Below, piece by piece: positions 25,833 through 36,835 of a DNA stretch of 64,000 bases. Each line of letters opens with the position of its first letter. Position 1 is the stretch's first letter. The position numbers and the translations under genes were made by a program. Source of the DNA: Fen-1362 sp049516395 (lineage in GTDB: Bacteria > Planctomycetota > Phycisphaerae > Sedimentisphaerales > Anaerobacaceae); the NCBI GenBank assembly GCA_049516395.1, contig JBEKTD010000007.1, forward strand, positions 1 to 64,000, written 5' to 3'. The notes under the pieces were generated by a model, which saw nothing but the letters and a program-made list of their open reading frames with translations, was not told the DNA's origin and ran no database searches.

Positions 25833-26492
25833 TTATCGGGAATAGGGGACTTTTTCAACAGCCCCGTTGCCCCCATCATTCCCCATGTGTTTTCGGAGAA
25901 CTCGTATCACTTCCATGCGATTTAAGCTTGTCGCAATATCTAATGGTGTTCTTCCATTGTTATTTCTCAAATTCACATCTGCCCCATTTGCAATAAGTAT
26001 CTCAGCAATATCGCCATTGCCCGTAAGAACTGCTATGTGTAGAGGCGTCTGTCCAGTCTTATCCTTCCGATTTATAAGAGCACCGGCAGAAAGGAGATTC
26101 TCAACAATGATTTTATTCCCAGAACCCGCTGCTTCATGCAGAACAGTCCAACCAGTTTTAGTCGAGGCATTAGTATCCGCGCCGTTGGCAACGAGCCATT
26201 TAACTAGCTTCTCGCGTCTGCTAAAAACGGCGTAATGTAATAAGGTGCCCCGGAATTTGAACAGATAGGCGTATACCAACAACAAACCAACAAAGGACAA
26301 AAAAGATGCTACCGAAGGATAAAACGCATATTTAATTATCTCACTTCCACTTGTCAACCACAATAATAGGAATAATAAGCAAATCCCGATTAAGGACATT
26401 AATACTGCGATCGCAAAAACCAACACAATAGGTTTTGCTGCTATTATTTTCTTGATAAATTTTACTTTGCCCATAAACTTATATTTGGTCAA
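25833..26492 (-). CDS. membrane-anchored ankyrin-repeat protein (possible RHS immunity protein)
   Basis: 219 aa. Two membrane helices near residues 17-41 and 55-75 are followed by about four ankyrin repeats (TLLHYAVFS..., TVLHEAAGSGN..., TPLHIAVLTGN..., TPLDIATS...), ending basic. ATG 26474 may be the true start. It lies 45 bp downstream of the RHS gene on the same strand and directly before an RHS scrap, the position where immunity genes of polymorphic toxins sit. Ankyrin-repeat proteins are known among such immunity families. Immunity is inference; a general scaffold role remains possible. Confidence 0.8.
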   Translation of the reverse strand: MTKYKFMGKVKFIKKIIAAKPIVLVFAIAVLMSLIGICLLFLLLWLTSGSEIIKYAFYPSVASFLSFVGLLLVYAYLFKFRGTLLHYAVFSRREKLVKWLVANGADTNASTKTGWTVLHEAAGSGNKIIVENLLSAGALINRKDKTGQTPLHIAVLTGNGDIAEILIANGADVNLRNNNGRTPLDIATSLNRMEVIRVLRKHMGNDGGNGAVEKVPYSR

Positions 26493-26537
26493 TACATACC
26501 TTTACTATTATTTTGAATTAAATTGAAGATTTAATCT

Positions 26538-29500
26538 CTATTTATTACCATAAGCCCATCCTTGCCAAATTATGTCTGATATCATTTGTGCTTCCACACT
26601 AAAAGCAGTCGAATATAAATCCACAGTACTTTGCATATAGCTATTGATACTGTCCCCAGAAAGTCCCTTCCTTAAGGCATCCCTATATGACATTCCCTCA
26701 GCAGACAATCCACCTAATCCTTCGAAGAGTCCTCCAAGTGCAACTGACGTCCCAAGTTCTGTCATAAACTGCTCCGATTTTTTTCCTAACCATGCTCTGT
26801 TAAGCCCTTCTTGTACAGTAGTACCAGCTCCTGATGCCATCATCGAACCAATACATTTTCCAAATAATCCAAATCCAGAAAACCACGGGGTGATTAGCCC
26901 TGAGGCCATACCACCAGCACCACCGACAACTAAATCCTGCCAATTCCCACTAGCTGAAGCTTTAGGAATAGATGACATGACTCCCATTAGAGTACCCATA
27001 ATGGCATTAGTAACCAACTGTTCCCCTAAATCTTCATTGCCGCTTGGGTCAATATGGTTAATCGGCTCATTACGGCAGTATAAGTACCTGTGTAATGTCA
27101 TCGGCTCCTTGTAGTTGCCTTTGATAGAATCTCTGCCAGTGAATCTCATCAGTTGCGGGTCGTATTGGCGGGCTCTCATATAATACTGGCCGATTTCGCT
27201 GTCAAAGAATTGCCCTGTAAATTTGAAGGTATTTTCTACGGTCTCTGTGCACTCTGGGTCTCTCATTTTGCCGAAGGGGCCATAGGTATAGTGATTCTTC
27301 ACTAAGCCATCAGTTCCAATAAGTTCTCGCACGGAACCCAGTCGGTCGTTAAGGTAGAAATATCTGTCTGCCGTGCAGCTGCCGTCGTGCTGGGCGAGGA
27401 TTTCGCCGTTGGCCCAGATATATGTTTTTTTCAAAGAGCTGTCAGTTGGATCAATCTCAAGAAGTATTGTCGGCAAACCGCTCGATATGTCAACAATATA
27501 CTTCCGGGTTGTTGTTTGCTCTGAGACGGTTGACTGTTTCCAGACACGGTTACCCATCGGGTCGTATTTAATATCTATGGTCTTTTGGCTTGTGTCGGCG
27601 TGTCTTAATTTATTGTCCCAGTTATAAGTAAATTGGCCGGCGTAATTTGAAGACATATCACCATTATCATTCCAGCCAACAGGACCCGAGAATCCGGCCT
27701 GTGTCATAAGGTCGCCATTGAAACTATAAGGTTCTTGCATGGGCTGTGCAGGGTAATAACACGAAGTATGCAATTGGACATTGCCAGCCATATAGTAAGT
27801 ATAACTATCTGAAATCCACACGGGAGGAGGAACGTTATTAGTCATCTTGGCATAGGTCAATTGTGAGCGCATATCGTACGTGTACGTATAGGTATGATAA
27901 ATCTGAGTAGTAATAGCTTCACTGGCGTAAGTCAATCTCCCAAGGCCATCAACGGATACATTACCAAGCGTAAACACCGGCCCGTTGGAGGTCGTAAAGC
28001 CGGTAAGCATATTGTCGAGATTATACGTGTAATCGACGGAAACAGCATCGCCTCCAATGGTGCCGTCGAGGTAATATTTCAACTGTGAGCGGTTGCCGTT
28101 TTTGTCGTAACCGAACGAAGCGATTCTATCTGTTGGGCTCAGGAAAGGTTCATTAACATCTATGAGCCGGCCGGCCATATCATAGTTATAAGTAACATCA
28201 TAGATAAGCTCACCATAGGGATAGGGGTTACTCTGCGTAAACCTGGTAACCTGGATGTCTTTTGTCTGGCCGGGATAGGCCACCAGCGAGTTATAATCGA
28301 TGATATAATCCACAACATCATTTTCTGAAACAATATACCTTTTAAGATTGTCCGTCCTGTAATCGTATTCATATTTATACTCAAGCGTATTATTAATAGG
28401 TGCCGGCTTATCAACAGCGGTTCTGAAATCGCGACTTTTCCAGGGTTTGCGGAGATTCTCAAACGCCACCATATAATAATTGAAATCTAAATGACCGTTG
28501 TCAGGATAGTCAATTTCTGTAATCTCTCCCCAGAGGCCTCTTTTGGCGACAACTGTTTGTGATGAGCCGCCAATCTGGCCGGTTGTCTTTTGTACTTTGT
28601 TTATACTCACGTTCCAATTATCAGACGTTCCATTTCTCAACTGGTATCCCCCCAGAAGGTCTTCAGTGTTTTCGTAATGACCGGAGGGATACAGCGTTCT
28701 TTTTGTCTTGCCATCGATATCAAGGGCAATCAATGTTACCTTAAATTCAGCATCTGTAATCTTAATATGATATTTGTCACCGCTTGCGTCCGTGAATTCC
28801 TGGCCGGCATCCTTGTATTCGTATCTGGTCACCGCGGGGTCCTGACCAGGCAGAATATCCTCGCTGACAGATGCGATACGATTCCTGTCGTCATAAGTAA
28901 ACTCGGTCTTTGAAAGAACAGTATTGCCGTCCCAGTCATAATGGATTACTGATTGGACCTTATTATCCGCAAAATATTCAACCTTCGTCTTCTGCTTTAT
29001 ATAAGCACTACTTGATGCCACATCGACATTAGTTGTACCCGTATAATAAACCACAGGCACAGCAAAATATTCGCAAACCTTGCGATTGGCCTGGTCATAA
29101 TCGGTGAAAATAATGTTGCCCTTCGGGTCAACGGTGTAAGTGTTGTTGCCGGCCGCATCATAGCCATACTGCACGGTTATATTAAGACCGAGAGCCGGAT
29201 TATCGCGTGGGTCTTCAACTTTTTTTATCAACCTGTCGAGACCATCGTAAAAGTAATTTACGTTCTTTTCCAACGTATCAAGGATTACCCCTGTTTCAAC
29301 CCTATTATATACTTTTTCATTCTTTAACTTTCCGCTCCCGTAATAGTTGTAATCCTCAATTTTATAGAATTGCGGCTGGTTTTCGGCATCACCATGCATA
29401 GCGCCGTCTTTGGTATATATGCAGCTTAACCTGTCCATTGGGTCAAATAAATATCTTTTATCAATCGGACCATTATAACTATTCCAACCTTCATCATCAA

Positions 29501-32500
29501 AAACGCCTATCCACTGGATTTGTCCGTTCGGATATGGATAAGGATAAATCATCTGTTTAAGAACTGCGTATCCTGTGATAGAAGGATCCAGATTCGAACA
29601 GGTAACATATTTCCCATTATGCCAGTTGTGGTGATAAAGCCAACCCCCCGTATCAAGCATTTCGCGCACAGGGTTATTGTGACGGTCGTAGTCTTCAAGC
29701 ACCCTCAATTTAACAAAATCAGTTCGGCCGGAGTATGAATCGGCCACGAAATTATTTTGGGGGGACATAACCGTCGAATCCTCGAAGGTCTTGATGGATG
29801 TAACAAGAGAAGTTTTATCGTAAGCGTATAATTTAACCTGCCCTAAATTATCACCCTCAAGCATCACTCTGCCATTGCTGTCATAACAATACCTTTTTTG
29901 AGGCGCAGTTGTCGTCGGTTCGCCTCCGGTAATATTCACTCCCTCCCATATTTTGGTCACAAGCCCCGAAGTGTCATCACAATGATAATAGCTGCCTATT
30001 CCCGGGGTTCTCGGGCTCTCTATGGTCTTTGGCTGACCAGTCGCGTAATAAGTGCATTTTGTAACAGCCCAGTTATCGGTTGGCGCATCCAGCAGGGTCT
30101 TTTGCTGCACCAAATACGCACCATTTACATCCATCGTGCCGTCAGCATTACCGTATATACTGCGTTGCTCCACCTTGCGGCTGTCCGCGGGGCGTAAAAT
30201 TTGCCCTCCGGTCTCCGTACAGTAATCCTGCCATGTCGTGACCCGTGTCGGGAAATTGTACTTAGGATGATAGTCGTATTCCGTGAGAACAAAATCATCC
30301 GTATTTGCATAGACCCTGTTTTGCACCATGTTGCCGCGGTCATCATATGTTATTTTAGTCATCCTTGCGGGCTTGTCGTATATAGTATCACCGTCATCGT
30401 CAAAATATTCGAACATAGTAGTGGGCTTGAGCGGAAAACGGGTGTCTTCATATAAATAGTTCACATCGCGGACAGCCCCATCACCTGCTTTCACATAAGC
30501 ATCTGTCCCCGTAAAAGGATACACAAGATATTTCTGCGACAGCACGGCTCCTGTCGGATCGCTAACAGTTTTACAAATTTTGTATCTATTTCTTGAAGAG
30601 TATGGACCGAAAAACTCGGCAGTAGATATTAGATTACCCTGCTCGTCATAATCGTCAGAATATCTCTCTCGAAAACATTCTTCTATGGGAGTTTGCTCCA
30701 TACAAATGTATATCCATTTCTCCAGCAGCGAGCCATCACTACCGAAATAAAGCGCGACATAAGATGTGTCACCGAGGTTGTTAGGTAGCCCCAAGAATTC
30801 CGGAGCCCTGTCGAGAATGAATCCGGCATCGCCATAGTATTTTTGATAATATTTCTTTGGTTCGTTATCCGGATTAGAAGCCGAGTATATTGCACCCCAA
30901 TCACAATCGACGCAACGATCGTCATTACAACCATATCCAAGATCGTCGATGCTGTAACAATCGCTCGCAAAGGCAGTAAACGTTACATCGTAGTTGTAGT
31001 AATTAACAGTTGAGGTGGTGCCGTATTGCACGCTTATACTGTTATAAAGATCCGGACCTTCCGACCAGCCATTCAAAGGACCAATACCGAGGATAATTTT
31101 GACACCGGTTAGAGCTCCGTTAACTTTTGATTCAATCTTTATGAGGAACAGTTCCTGCGTATCCCATGTATATACAAGGGCATTGCCAAATCTGTCTTCC
31201 TGGCGGTCAATGCCTATATATGTCATCCAATCGACAGCGCCTTCATTTGCCTGCGGTTGATATGACAGGGCGTTATTGGTCTTTTCAAATGTGTACTTAA
31301 TACCGTCCGGCCTGTAATAGGTATAATTAACATCGAATTGTTGACCGGATGAGCGAACAACGCTTGTCCGCTTGATATAATCCGGCTCATTATCGAGAGG
31401 TAAATAAATTACAGTATTTCTCGTCGTATCGTTTTCATCAACATGCCCATCAAAGGCCCGGCTTCCAACAGGGAGCATTAAATACAACCTGCCTATGCCG
31501 AGACCATGGGCGTCAGCTATAGGTATGCCCTGTGTATCGGTTTCGAAATCTGATGTAGTACTCTCCATTACGTGAATATTATTGTTGTGTGTCCAGCCAA
31601 AAAACAGCGGGTAAAGCTGCTTTCTCATCCTGCTGTCATAAATGCGTTTGAACTCAAACGGAAAACTGCCGGGCCAGTTTATTGAAACATCGGGTTTTTC
31701 CTCGAAATGATAACTCTGGCCGCCTTTTAATCTTCCAACAATAGGATACTCAGCAACAGTTTCGTGGTTCTGACCGTTATAATAAACATTCTTGGTTACA
31801 CATCCGATTTTCCATGCATTTGGATCGCCGGTAACAACAAGCGGATTCTTTAGTCGGTTAAGGTCATCATAGAGGAATATCCTGATGTAGTAATCACCAT
31901 TAAAAAACTTGGCGGTGCTCAAATACCCGAGAATATCGTTGGCTACGACGTTATTTCCCTCTTGAACAAGTAGCCAGTTATCCGATGAGTGGTTGTCTTT
32001 CGTAATAATCTCATCTGGAATTTGATCGGTAGGACAAATCTTGATTTCATATCTGCCAAGCTTGTCGTACCATAATGACCCTTTAATATCATAACCTCCC
32101 TGTAATGGACTCTCCCATGACCCCTCCGGGCTGGTAATCCAGATGTCTTCATTTAGACCAAAGGTGCCGCCTGAGGAGGCTTTATCAGATATAGAAACCC
32201 TATTCAACTCAAAATGGCTGGTAGTCGAAATACCTGTCTGGAAACGAATTTCGGAAAAAGTCGAATACTGGCCGGAAATTACAGCCCCCGTTTTAATGAA
32301 TGAACCACCTGGATTATTACAGTGCTGCCAATGAACATCGTAGTGCCCATGTTGCCAGTCAAAAACAAATTCTAACTCAACCCATGTATTTTCATAGGAA
32401 AAACCACTCAAGCTGGGGTTTCCAAGAAATGCTCTACATTGGTTGGCGACTGCCTGATATGCTATATTGCTGTTAACGTAACTGCCGTTGCTTAGCACGT

Positions 32501-34811
32501 ATATTGTATCATCTGCACCGGCCCCAAACCACACTGAGGCGATATTGACATCGTCTTGCCTGATATTTACGTACGAACCAGGTGAGGGAATACAACTGAC
32601 GCGCACATAGCTGTTGTTATCTGTTTCCTTACTTACAAATTCTCTGTATAAAGTGCTGTTAGGTGTAATATCTACATATTGATAAGGTTGACTAACAGAA
32701 CCAGAACCGCCATTAGTGCTGCGAATTTGTGCATTACCAATCCAGTTGCCAGCCCCATTAATATAACCATTGAGGTTTTGAAAGCCCTGATAGGTTTCGA
32801 AAGAACAGCTATAGGGAAATTCAGTAACAACATATTCATCAGCACCAATATCTATCTGCCCTTCGCGCACGCGGATTTCATTGTCAATATCGGTCTTTCC
32901 AACACCATAAGCGGGAATTTCGACTGTGCTCCCGGCATTTCGGCATGGCGAATTATGATTTAAGCGGTATTTGTGCTGTTCAACCATATTACTATATTGA
33001 TGAAGTTCACTTACCTCCGATGCCGATAACGCCCTGTTATATATTCTGACCTCGTCAATTATGCCGTTAAACCAGCCAATGGAACTGCTTTTAGTCCACC
33101 TTTTGCCGATGAATGTTGGAGCATTACAGTTAATGTCTGCATTAGAGGTGAAACTTTGGTCCAGAGAACCATCCACGTAAATCGCGTGGTTTATTCCGTC
33201 CTTTGTGTAAACAATATGGTGCCATACGCCATCAAGGGTAGGAGTGTTGAAAGTCAGCTGTCTAAACCCGCCCTGGCTGTTATCTCCAATCGCTATATCT
33301 GTCGAAGTCAACGTATACCATGTGCCATAACTGTATGAGTTGTAACGATTGGAGACCAAAACTCCCGCTGTGGAAGTTTTCATCCACACACTTACAGTTA
33401 TATTGTCATAGTTGCTTGGCCCGCTTCCGCAGTCAACATAATCGCTGGCACCGTTAAAACTCAATGCTCCGTCAATCTTGCCTGTTGTCCATGTCGCTCC
33501 ATAGATAGTTCCATTATTGGCGCCTGCAGAATCATTTGCCACCACACCGCTTGTCTCATCGAATTTCCAATAACCAACTAGACCATCTTCAACACATTGA
33601 ATTGGTTTAAAAAACGGAGGACTATCAATATTTCCACCGTAATCTGAACCAAACTTGTTTTTCGAACCCCAATTTAAGCTTCCGCCAGAACCGCTGATAT
33701 TACAATTACAATACTCGAAGAAAACAGGGGAAGCACTGCTGCTGTTACATATCTCATTAACTTGGTTACTTGCTGAGTTGTACCAAAAGATACAGTTTAT
33801 ACTCCACATTTGTCCGGTTCCAGAACCCGTACTGTACATGCCACCGCCACTGCCTGCGGTATTATTAACAATTGTACAATTCCACAGGGCTGGGGCGCTA
33901 TTATTGTTATATAATCCACCACCATTTTGCACGGCCGCATTTCTGCTGATAACACAATTACGTATTGCAGGTGATGAACTGTCGTTGTAAAGACCAGCAC
34001 CATTGTTTGCAGCATTGTCCACGATGAAACAATTCGTTATAAGAGGTGTTGCTGAATTACAGTTATAGATACCGCCTCCTGAGCCGCTTATTTGACCATT
34101 GCCTGTGATTATGCAATTTTGAATTGTCGGCGAAGCCCCGTCGCATTTTATCCCACGCAGACCTCCGGTAATCTTGAAGCCAGCTAAAACCACATCACTA
34201 TGTCCCTGGAAAGTTACCGTCTCAATATTATGATTGCTGGCATTGATGATTGTCCTGGAGACAACGTCCCAGTTACATGGGTCGGTACTGCGAATCGTAA
34301 CATTCTGACCGGTAATACTGGAAAAGTTAATATTTTCGTTGTAAGTGCCCAAACCAATTTCAATTACTGCTGAGTCATTAGCGTTATTTATTGCATCCTG
34401 TATCGTACTATACCACATGTTCTTTGTGGGATTATGGATTTCATTTGTTACAACCACTTCACACTGACTTACTAGGGTAATAAGACTTTCGACGTTAGAT
34501 GAATTTACCACCTTTAATGCAACTGTGTAAGTACCTGACTGTGGATAACTATAGCAAGTTGTAGCTGTACTTGTAGTCCTTTCAAGATGGAATGTACCAT
34601 CGTAATGGAAATCCCATTTATATTGGGTGATCGCAGCTGCAGGACTAGACAGATGACCATCCAAATTTACCTGCCCACCAACAAAGACATTATATGGGGA
34701 AACAGTAGCACTTAGATCCGCCGTTGGTATCGGGCACGCCAAAAGGACATTGGTGGTATACGAAAGCAACGTATCGATAATTACGATTGCCGTTAGAATT
34801 CTTGTTTTCAT
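26538..34811 (-). CDS. giant secreted RHS/YD-repeat protein with PKD, beta-helix and LamG modules
   Basis: 2757 aa. Signal peptide (about 1-25, ending LLAC); PKD-like domain (about 30-115, with YTVALKVVN); right-handed beta-helix (about 130-385, repeats of NCxIxxNxAxxxGGGxYN); LamG domain (about 410-620, GLVGYWKFDE to GIIDEVRIYNRALS); a PEL-like domain; then a long RHS/YD region with many YDxxGN and YxYDxxGRL repeats. The RHS core end is IGQYYMRARQYDPQLMRFTG to HIDPSGN near residue 2580. The last about 150 residues after this are variable and hydrophobic-glycine-rich, the position of a toxin or effector domain, which I cannot assign. It starts 12 bp after the TPR gene. Confidence 0.92.
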   Translation of the reverse strand: MKTRILTAIVIIDTLLSYTTNVLLACPIPTADLSATVSPYNVFVGGQVNLDGHLSSPAAAITQYKWDFHYDGTFHLERTTSTATTCYSYPQSGTYTVALKVVNSSNVESLITLVSQCEVVVTNEIHNPTKNMWYSTIQDAINNANDSAVIEIGLGTYNENINFSSITGQNVTIRSTDPCNWDVVSRTIINASNHNIETVTFQGHSDVVLAGFKITGGLRGIKCDGASPTIQNCIITGNGQISGSGGGIYNCNSATPLITNCFIVDNAANNGAGLYNDSSSPAIRNCVISRNAAVQNGGGLYNNNSAPALWNCTIVNNTAGSGGGMYSTGSGTGQMWSINCIFWYNSASNQVNEICNSSSASPVFFEYCNCNISGSGGSLNWGSKNKFGSDYGGNIDSPPFFKPIQCVEDGLVGYWKFDETSGVVANDSAGANNGTIYGATWTTGKIDGALSFNGASDYVDCGSGPSNYDNITVSVWMKTSTAGVLVSNRYNSYSYGTWYTLTSTDIAIGDNSQGGFRQLTFNTPTLDGVWHHIVYTKDGINHAIYVDGSLDQSFTSNADINCNAPTFIGKRWTKSSSIGWFNGIIDEVRIYNRALSASEVSELHQYSNMVEQHKYRLNHNSPCRNAGSTVEIPAYGVGKTDIDNEIRVREGQIDIGADEYVVTEFPYSCSFETYQGFQNLNGYINGAGNWIGNAQIRSTNGGSGSVSQPYQYVDITPNSTLYREFVSKETDNNSYVRVSCIPSPGSYVNIRQDDVNIASVWFGAGADDTIYVLSNGSYVNSNIAYQAVANQCRAFLGNPSLSGFSYENTWVELEFVFDWQHGHYDVHWQHCNNPGGSFIKTGAVISGQYSTFSEIRFQTGISTTSHFELNRVSISDKASSGGTFGLNEDIWITSPEGSWESPLQGGYDIKGSLWYDKLGRYEIKICPTDQIPDEIITKDNHSSDNWLLVQEGNNVVANDILGYLSTAKFFNGDYYIRIFLYDDLNRLKNPLVVTGDPNAWKIGCVTKNVYYNGQNHETVAEYPIVGRLKGGQSYHFEEKPDVSINWPGSFPFEFKRIYDSRMRKQLYPLFFGWTHNNNIHVMESTTSDFETDTQGIPIADAHGLGIGRLYLMLPVGSRAFDGHVDENDTTRNTVIYLPLDNEPDYIKRTSVVRSSGQQFDVNYTYYRPDGIKYTFEKTNNALSYQPQANEGAVDWMTYIGIDRQEDRFGNALVYTWDTQELFLIKIESKVNGALTGVKIILGIGPLNGWSEGPDLYNSISVQYGTTSTVNYYNYDVTFTAFASDCYSIDDLGYGCNDDRCVDCDWGAIYSASNPDNEPKKYYQKYYGDAGFILDRAPEFLGLPNNLGDTSYVALYFGSDGSLLEKWIYICMEQTPIEECFRERYSDDYDEQGNLISTAEFFGPYSSRNRYKICKTVSDPTGAVLSQKYLVYPFTGTDAYVKAGDGAVRDVNYLYEDTRFPLKPTTMFEYFDDDGDTIYDKPARMTKITYDDRGNMVQNRVYANTDDFVLTEYDYHPKYNFPTRVTTWQDYCTETGGQILRPADSRKVEQRSIYGNADGTMDVNGAYLVQQKTLLDAPTDNWAVTKCTYYATGQPKTIESPRTPGIGSYYHCDDTSGLVTKIWEGVNITGGEPTTTAPQKRYCYDSNGRVMLEGDNLGQVKLYAYDKTSLVTSIKTFEDSTVMSPQNNFVADSYSGRTDFVKLRVLEDYDRHNNPVREMLDTGGWLYHHNWHNGKYVTCSNLDPSITGYAVLKQMIYPYPYPNGQIQWIGVFDDEGWNSYNGPIDKRYLFDPMDRLSCIYTKDGAMHGDAENQPQFYKIEDYNYYGSGKLKNEKVYNRVETGVILDTLEKNVNYFYDGLDRLIKKVEDPRDNPALGLNITVQYGYDAAGNNTYTVDPKGNIIFTDYDQANRKVCEYFAVPVVYYTGTTNVDVASSSAYIKQKTKVEYFADNKVQSVIHYDWDGNTVLSKTEFTYDDRNRIASVSEDILPGQDPAVTRYEYKDAGQEFTDASGDKYHIKITDAEFKVTLIALDIDGKTKRTLYPSGHYENTEDLLGGYQLRNGTSDNWNVSINKVQKTTGQIGGSSQTVVAKRGLWGEITEIDYPDNGHLDFNYYMVAFENLRKPWKSRDFRTAVDKPAPINNTLEYKYEYDYRTDNLKRYIVSENDVVDYIIDYNSLVAYPGQTKDIQVTRFTQSNPYPYGELIYDVTYNYDMAGRLIDVNEPFLSPTDRIASFGYDKNGNRSQLKYYLDGTIGGDAVSVDYTYNLDNMLTGFTTSNGPVFTLGNVSVDGLGRLTYASEAITTQIYHTYTYTYDMRSQLTYAKMTNNVPPPVWISDSYTYYMAGNVQLHTSCYYPAQPMQEPYSFNGDLMTQAGFSGPVGWNDNGDMSSNYAGQFTYNWDNKLRHADTSQKTIDIKYDPMGNRVWKQSTVSEQTTTRKYIVDISSGLPTILLEIDPTDSSLKKTYIWANGEILAQHDGSCTADRYFYLNDRLGSVRELIGTDGLVKNHYTYGPFGKMRDPECTETVENTFKFTGQFFDSEIGQYYMRARQYDPQLMRFTGRDSIKGNYKEPMTLHRYLYCRNEPINHIDPSGNEDLGEQLVTNAIMGTLMGVMSSIPKASASGNWQDLVVGGAGGMASGLITPWFSGFGLFGKCIGSMMASGAGTTVQEGLNRAWLGKKSEQFMTELGTSVALGGLFEGLGGLSAEGMSYRDALRKGLSGDSINSYMQSTVDLYSTAFSVEAQMISDIIWQGWAYGNK

Positions 34812-34823
34812 CGGCTATCTCCT

Positions 34824-36374
34824 TTACTTAGAACTATTCTTATCTAACCAACGTTGAGCAGCCGCAATAAGGGGGCTACCTGGGTATTTCTGCAGGAGCT
34901 TTTCATAGGCAGACTGTGTCTTCGAATCTGCCTGGGATTCCGAGACCGCCCCTGCCTTTTTGAGGACCTGATAGGTTTCCGCTACCATGTATAATGCATT
35001 ACTGGCCATTTGGAAGTTTGGGTAACCATCAGCTACCTTTTGGAACAAATCTGCGGCCGGCTGGTAATCGTTAAGTTGATAGTGGCATTCGGCTTCAAGA
35101 TACAACGCGTTAGGGACCTCAGTGGAAGCAGGAAATTGAGTCAGCACAACATCGAGTGTTACCATCGTTTTATCAAACAGCTTTTTAGCAAGCGCACTAT
35201 CGCCATTCTCTTTGGCTTTGCAGGCCCTTCTGTAATAGCCCTCCGCAGTCCATATCACATGGGCAGGCAAGTATGGATTACCTTTGAAATCATTAAGTAC
35301 GTCGTCGAATGTGCTCTGTGCGCTTGTTTCATCTCCGCTTTCGTCGAATGAAAAAACCTTGGTTCTTTGTACGGCAATCTGAGACATATCAGCAAACTTA
35401 TCCTTGGGGTACCGCCATATAATCTGCCCATACACCTGCCTTGCCAGGTCAAATTTCCCGGCTGTCTCCAATTTGCCCGCTATGTCGAATATCGTTGCAG
35501 GGGTATCTGCTTCATCACCAAATTTGGCAATGAGTTCTTCAACCGCCTTGCCTACCTTACCGTAATCACCGGATTCTATGAGGGAGGAGACAATATTGGT
35601 TATCTGTCCCGTCTTGCTAATACATTGCTGAGCCTTGGCTGCACTTGGACTTGTTGGGTACTGTTGGACAATCTGCCGACAGATGTTGCCGGCCTGCTCA
35701 TATTGGTGCCTCCAGCCAAGCTGTTGAGCAATAATTAAAAGAACCTCAGGCAAATCAGCATCAGAGGCGAATTCCGCAATCATCTTATCCACACCCCGAC
35801 CGACCGCGTCATAATCACCTGATTCAATTTTTGCCAGGATATCAACATCTAAAATAGCTAACCTGATTTTTGCGGGACTATCGGCATTGAAATTTCGTTT
35901 AAGAATCTGCTCAAATTCCTCACTTTTGTATTCCTGGCCGATAAGATAAAGCATCCGTGGCAGGTTCGGGTCGTCTTTGTAACGACTGATTAAAGTGCTG
36001 ATTTCCATCTGGGCAGCCGGTTTATTATGGAGATACAAATTTGCCATAACAATATCCATCTGCGACCAGCCGGCGTGCTTTGACTGTGGCCAGTTCGCTA
36101 TAACTTGCCGAGAAAGATCTATCGTCTTTTGATAGTTCTTCACCGCCTGGTGTTTCAATGCTATCTGGTGAACCGCCTCATCAATGCCGAGACTATTGTT
36201 GAAATCAGTAGTCAGCTTATTCGTTGCCGTATCCGCTCCGGCATAATCTCCTGACCCGATAAGAGCGAATATCTGCTGCTCGGCTTGATTAAGGTCTCCG
36301 CTAGTTTCGGTGATACCGTTGTTAATAAAACCGCCAAGGGACACCAGACATAGAATGGCTGCATTCTTAAACAT
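34824..36374 (-). CDS. exported TPR-repeat protein
   Basis: 516 aa with a signal peptide (about 1-22) and at least eight tetratricopeptide-like helical pairs, many with ANxYPxS/KxA-type TolA-binding-protein (YbgF/BamD-like) character (QQYPTSPSAAKAQQ, GYPNFQMASNALYMVAE, KYPGSPLIAAAQRWL). The repeat IESGDYxxVGKxVxELIAKFxDEADxP occurs three times, showing internal duplication. It is the first gene of an operon with the RHS protein; it may be its export or surface partner. Confidence 0.82.
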   Translation of the reverse strand: MFKNAAILCLVSLGGFINNGITETSGDLNQAEQQIFALIGSGDYAGADTATNKLTTDFNNSLGIDEAVHQIALKHQAVKNYQKTIDLSRQVIANWPQSKHAGWSQMDIVMANLYLHNKPAAQMEISTLISRYKDDPNLPRMLYLIGQEYKSEEFEQILKRNFNADSPAKIRLAILDVDILAKIESGDYDAVGRGVDKMIAEFASDADLPEVLLIIAQQLGWRHQYEQAGNICRQIVQQYPTSPSAAKAQQCISKTGQITNIVSSLIESGDYGKVGKAVEELIAKFGDEADTPATIFDIAGKLETAGKFDLARQVYGQIIWRYPKDKFADMSQIAVQRTKVFSFDESGDETSAQSTFDDVLNDFKGNPYLPAHVIWTAEGYYRRACKAKENGDSALAKKLFDKTMVTLDVVLTQFPASTEVPNALYLEAECHYQLNDYQPAADLFQKVADGYPNFQMASNALYMVAETYQVLKKAGAVSESQADSKTQSAYEKLLQKYPGSPLIAAAQRWLDKNSSK

Positions 36375-36733
36375 TACTCATACCTCCTAATTTAAAATCT
36401 GTCCTCTAAATCACAAAATATGACAATACCTAAACTAACAGTCCACGAACCTGCAAAGTCGTTACATTATTTTTTTGTAAAATTGCAAAAATAGTAACAA
36501 GGCAGATATTCTAATTTGCCTATCTAAGCTTATTCCCTTTCAGCAATTGACTGAATATGCGCAGAAACTCTCTATCTTGGAATCGCATGAATTTCCGACG
36601 TGCTATCGTAACAACTCTCCTCGACAGTGTGTCAGCCACTTTTATTCCATGCTCCTCAACAACACATAGATAAACAGCTTAGTGACGTTTAATACATAAC
36701 GTTATTGGCTATGTCAAGTAAAAAAGTAAACTA

Positions 36734-36821
36734 CTATGGGTTAACACCCATAGCATTTAGGTTTCGGGCTTCCGCCTGCCCGCCTTTGGCGGATAACTCC
36801 ATCTACGGGTTTCACCCGTAG
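36734..36821. repeat. cluster of three hairpins (REP-like)
   Basis: CTATGGGT/TAAC/ACCCATAG at 36734-36753, CCGCC/TTT/GGCGG near 36780-36792, and CTACGGGT/TTC/ACCCGTAG at 36803-36821. Two of the stems are nearly the same sequence. No T-run, so not terminators; REP/BIME-like elements or IS200-type ends are possible. Confidence 0.55.
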
Positions 36822-36835
36822 TATTGCGGTGGAAG

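Noticed and set aside
26644..34015. Many open frames on the plus strand opposite the RHS gene
   Set aside because: Shadows of the RHS coding sequence; the minus-strand frame is continuous and rich in known domains.
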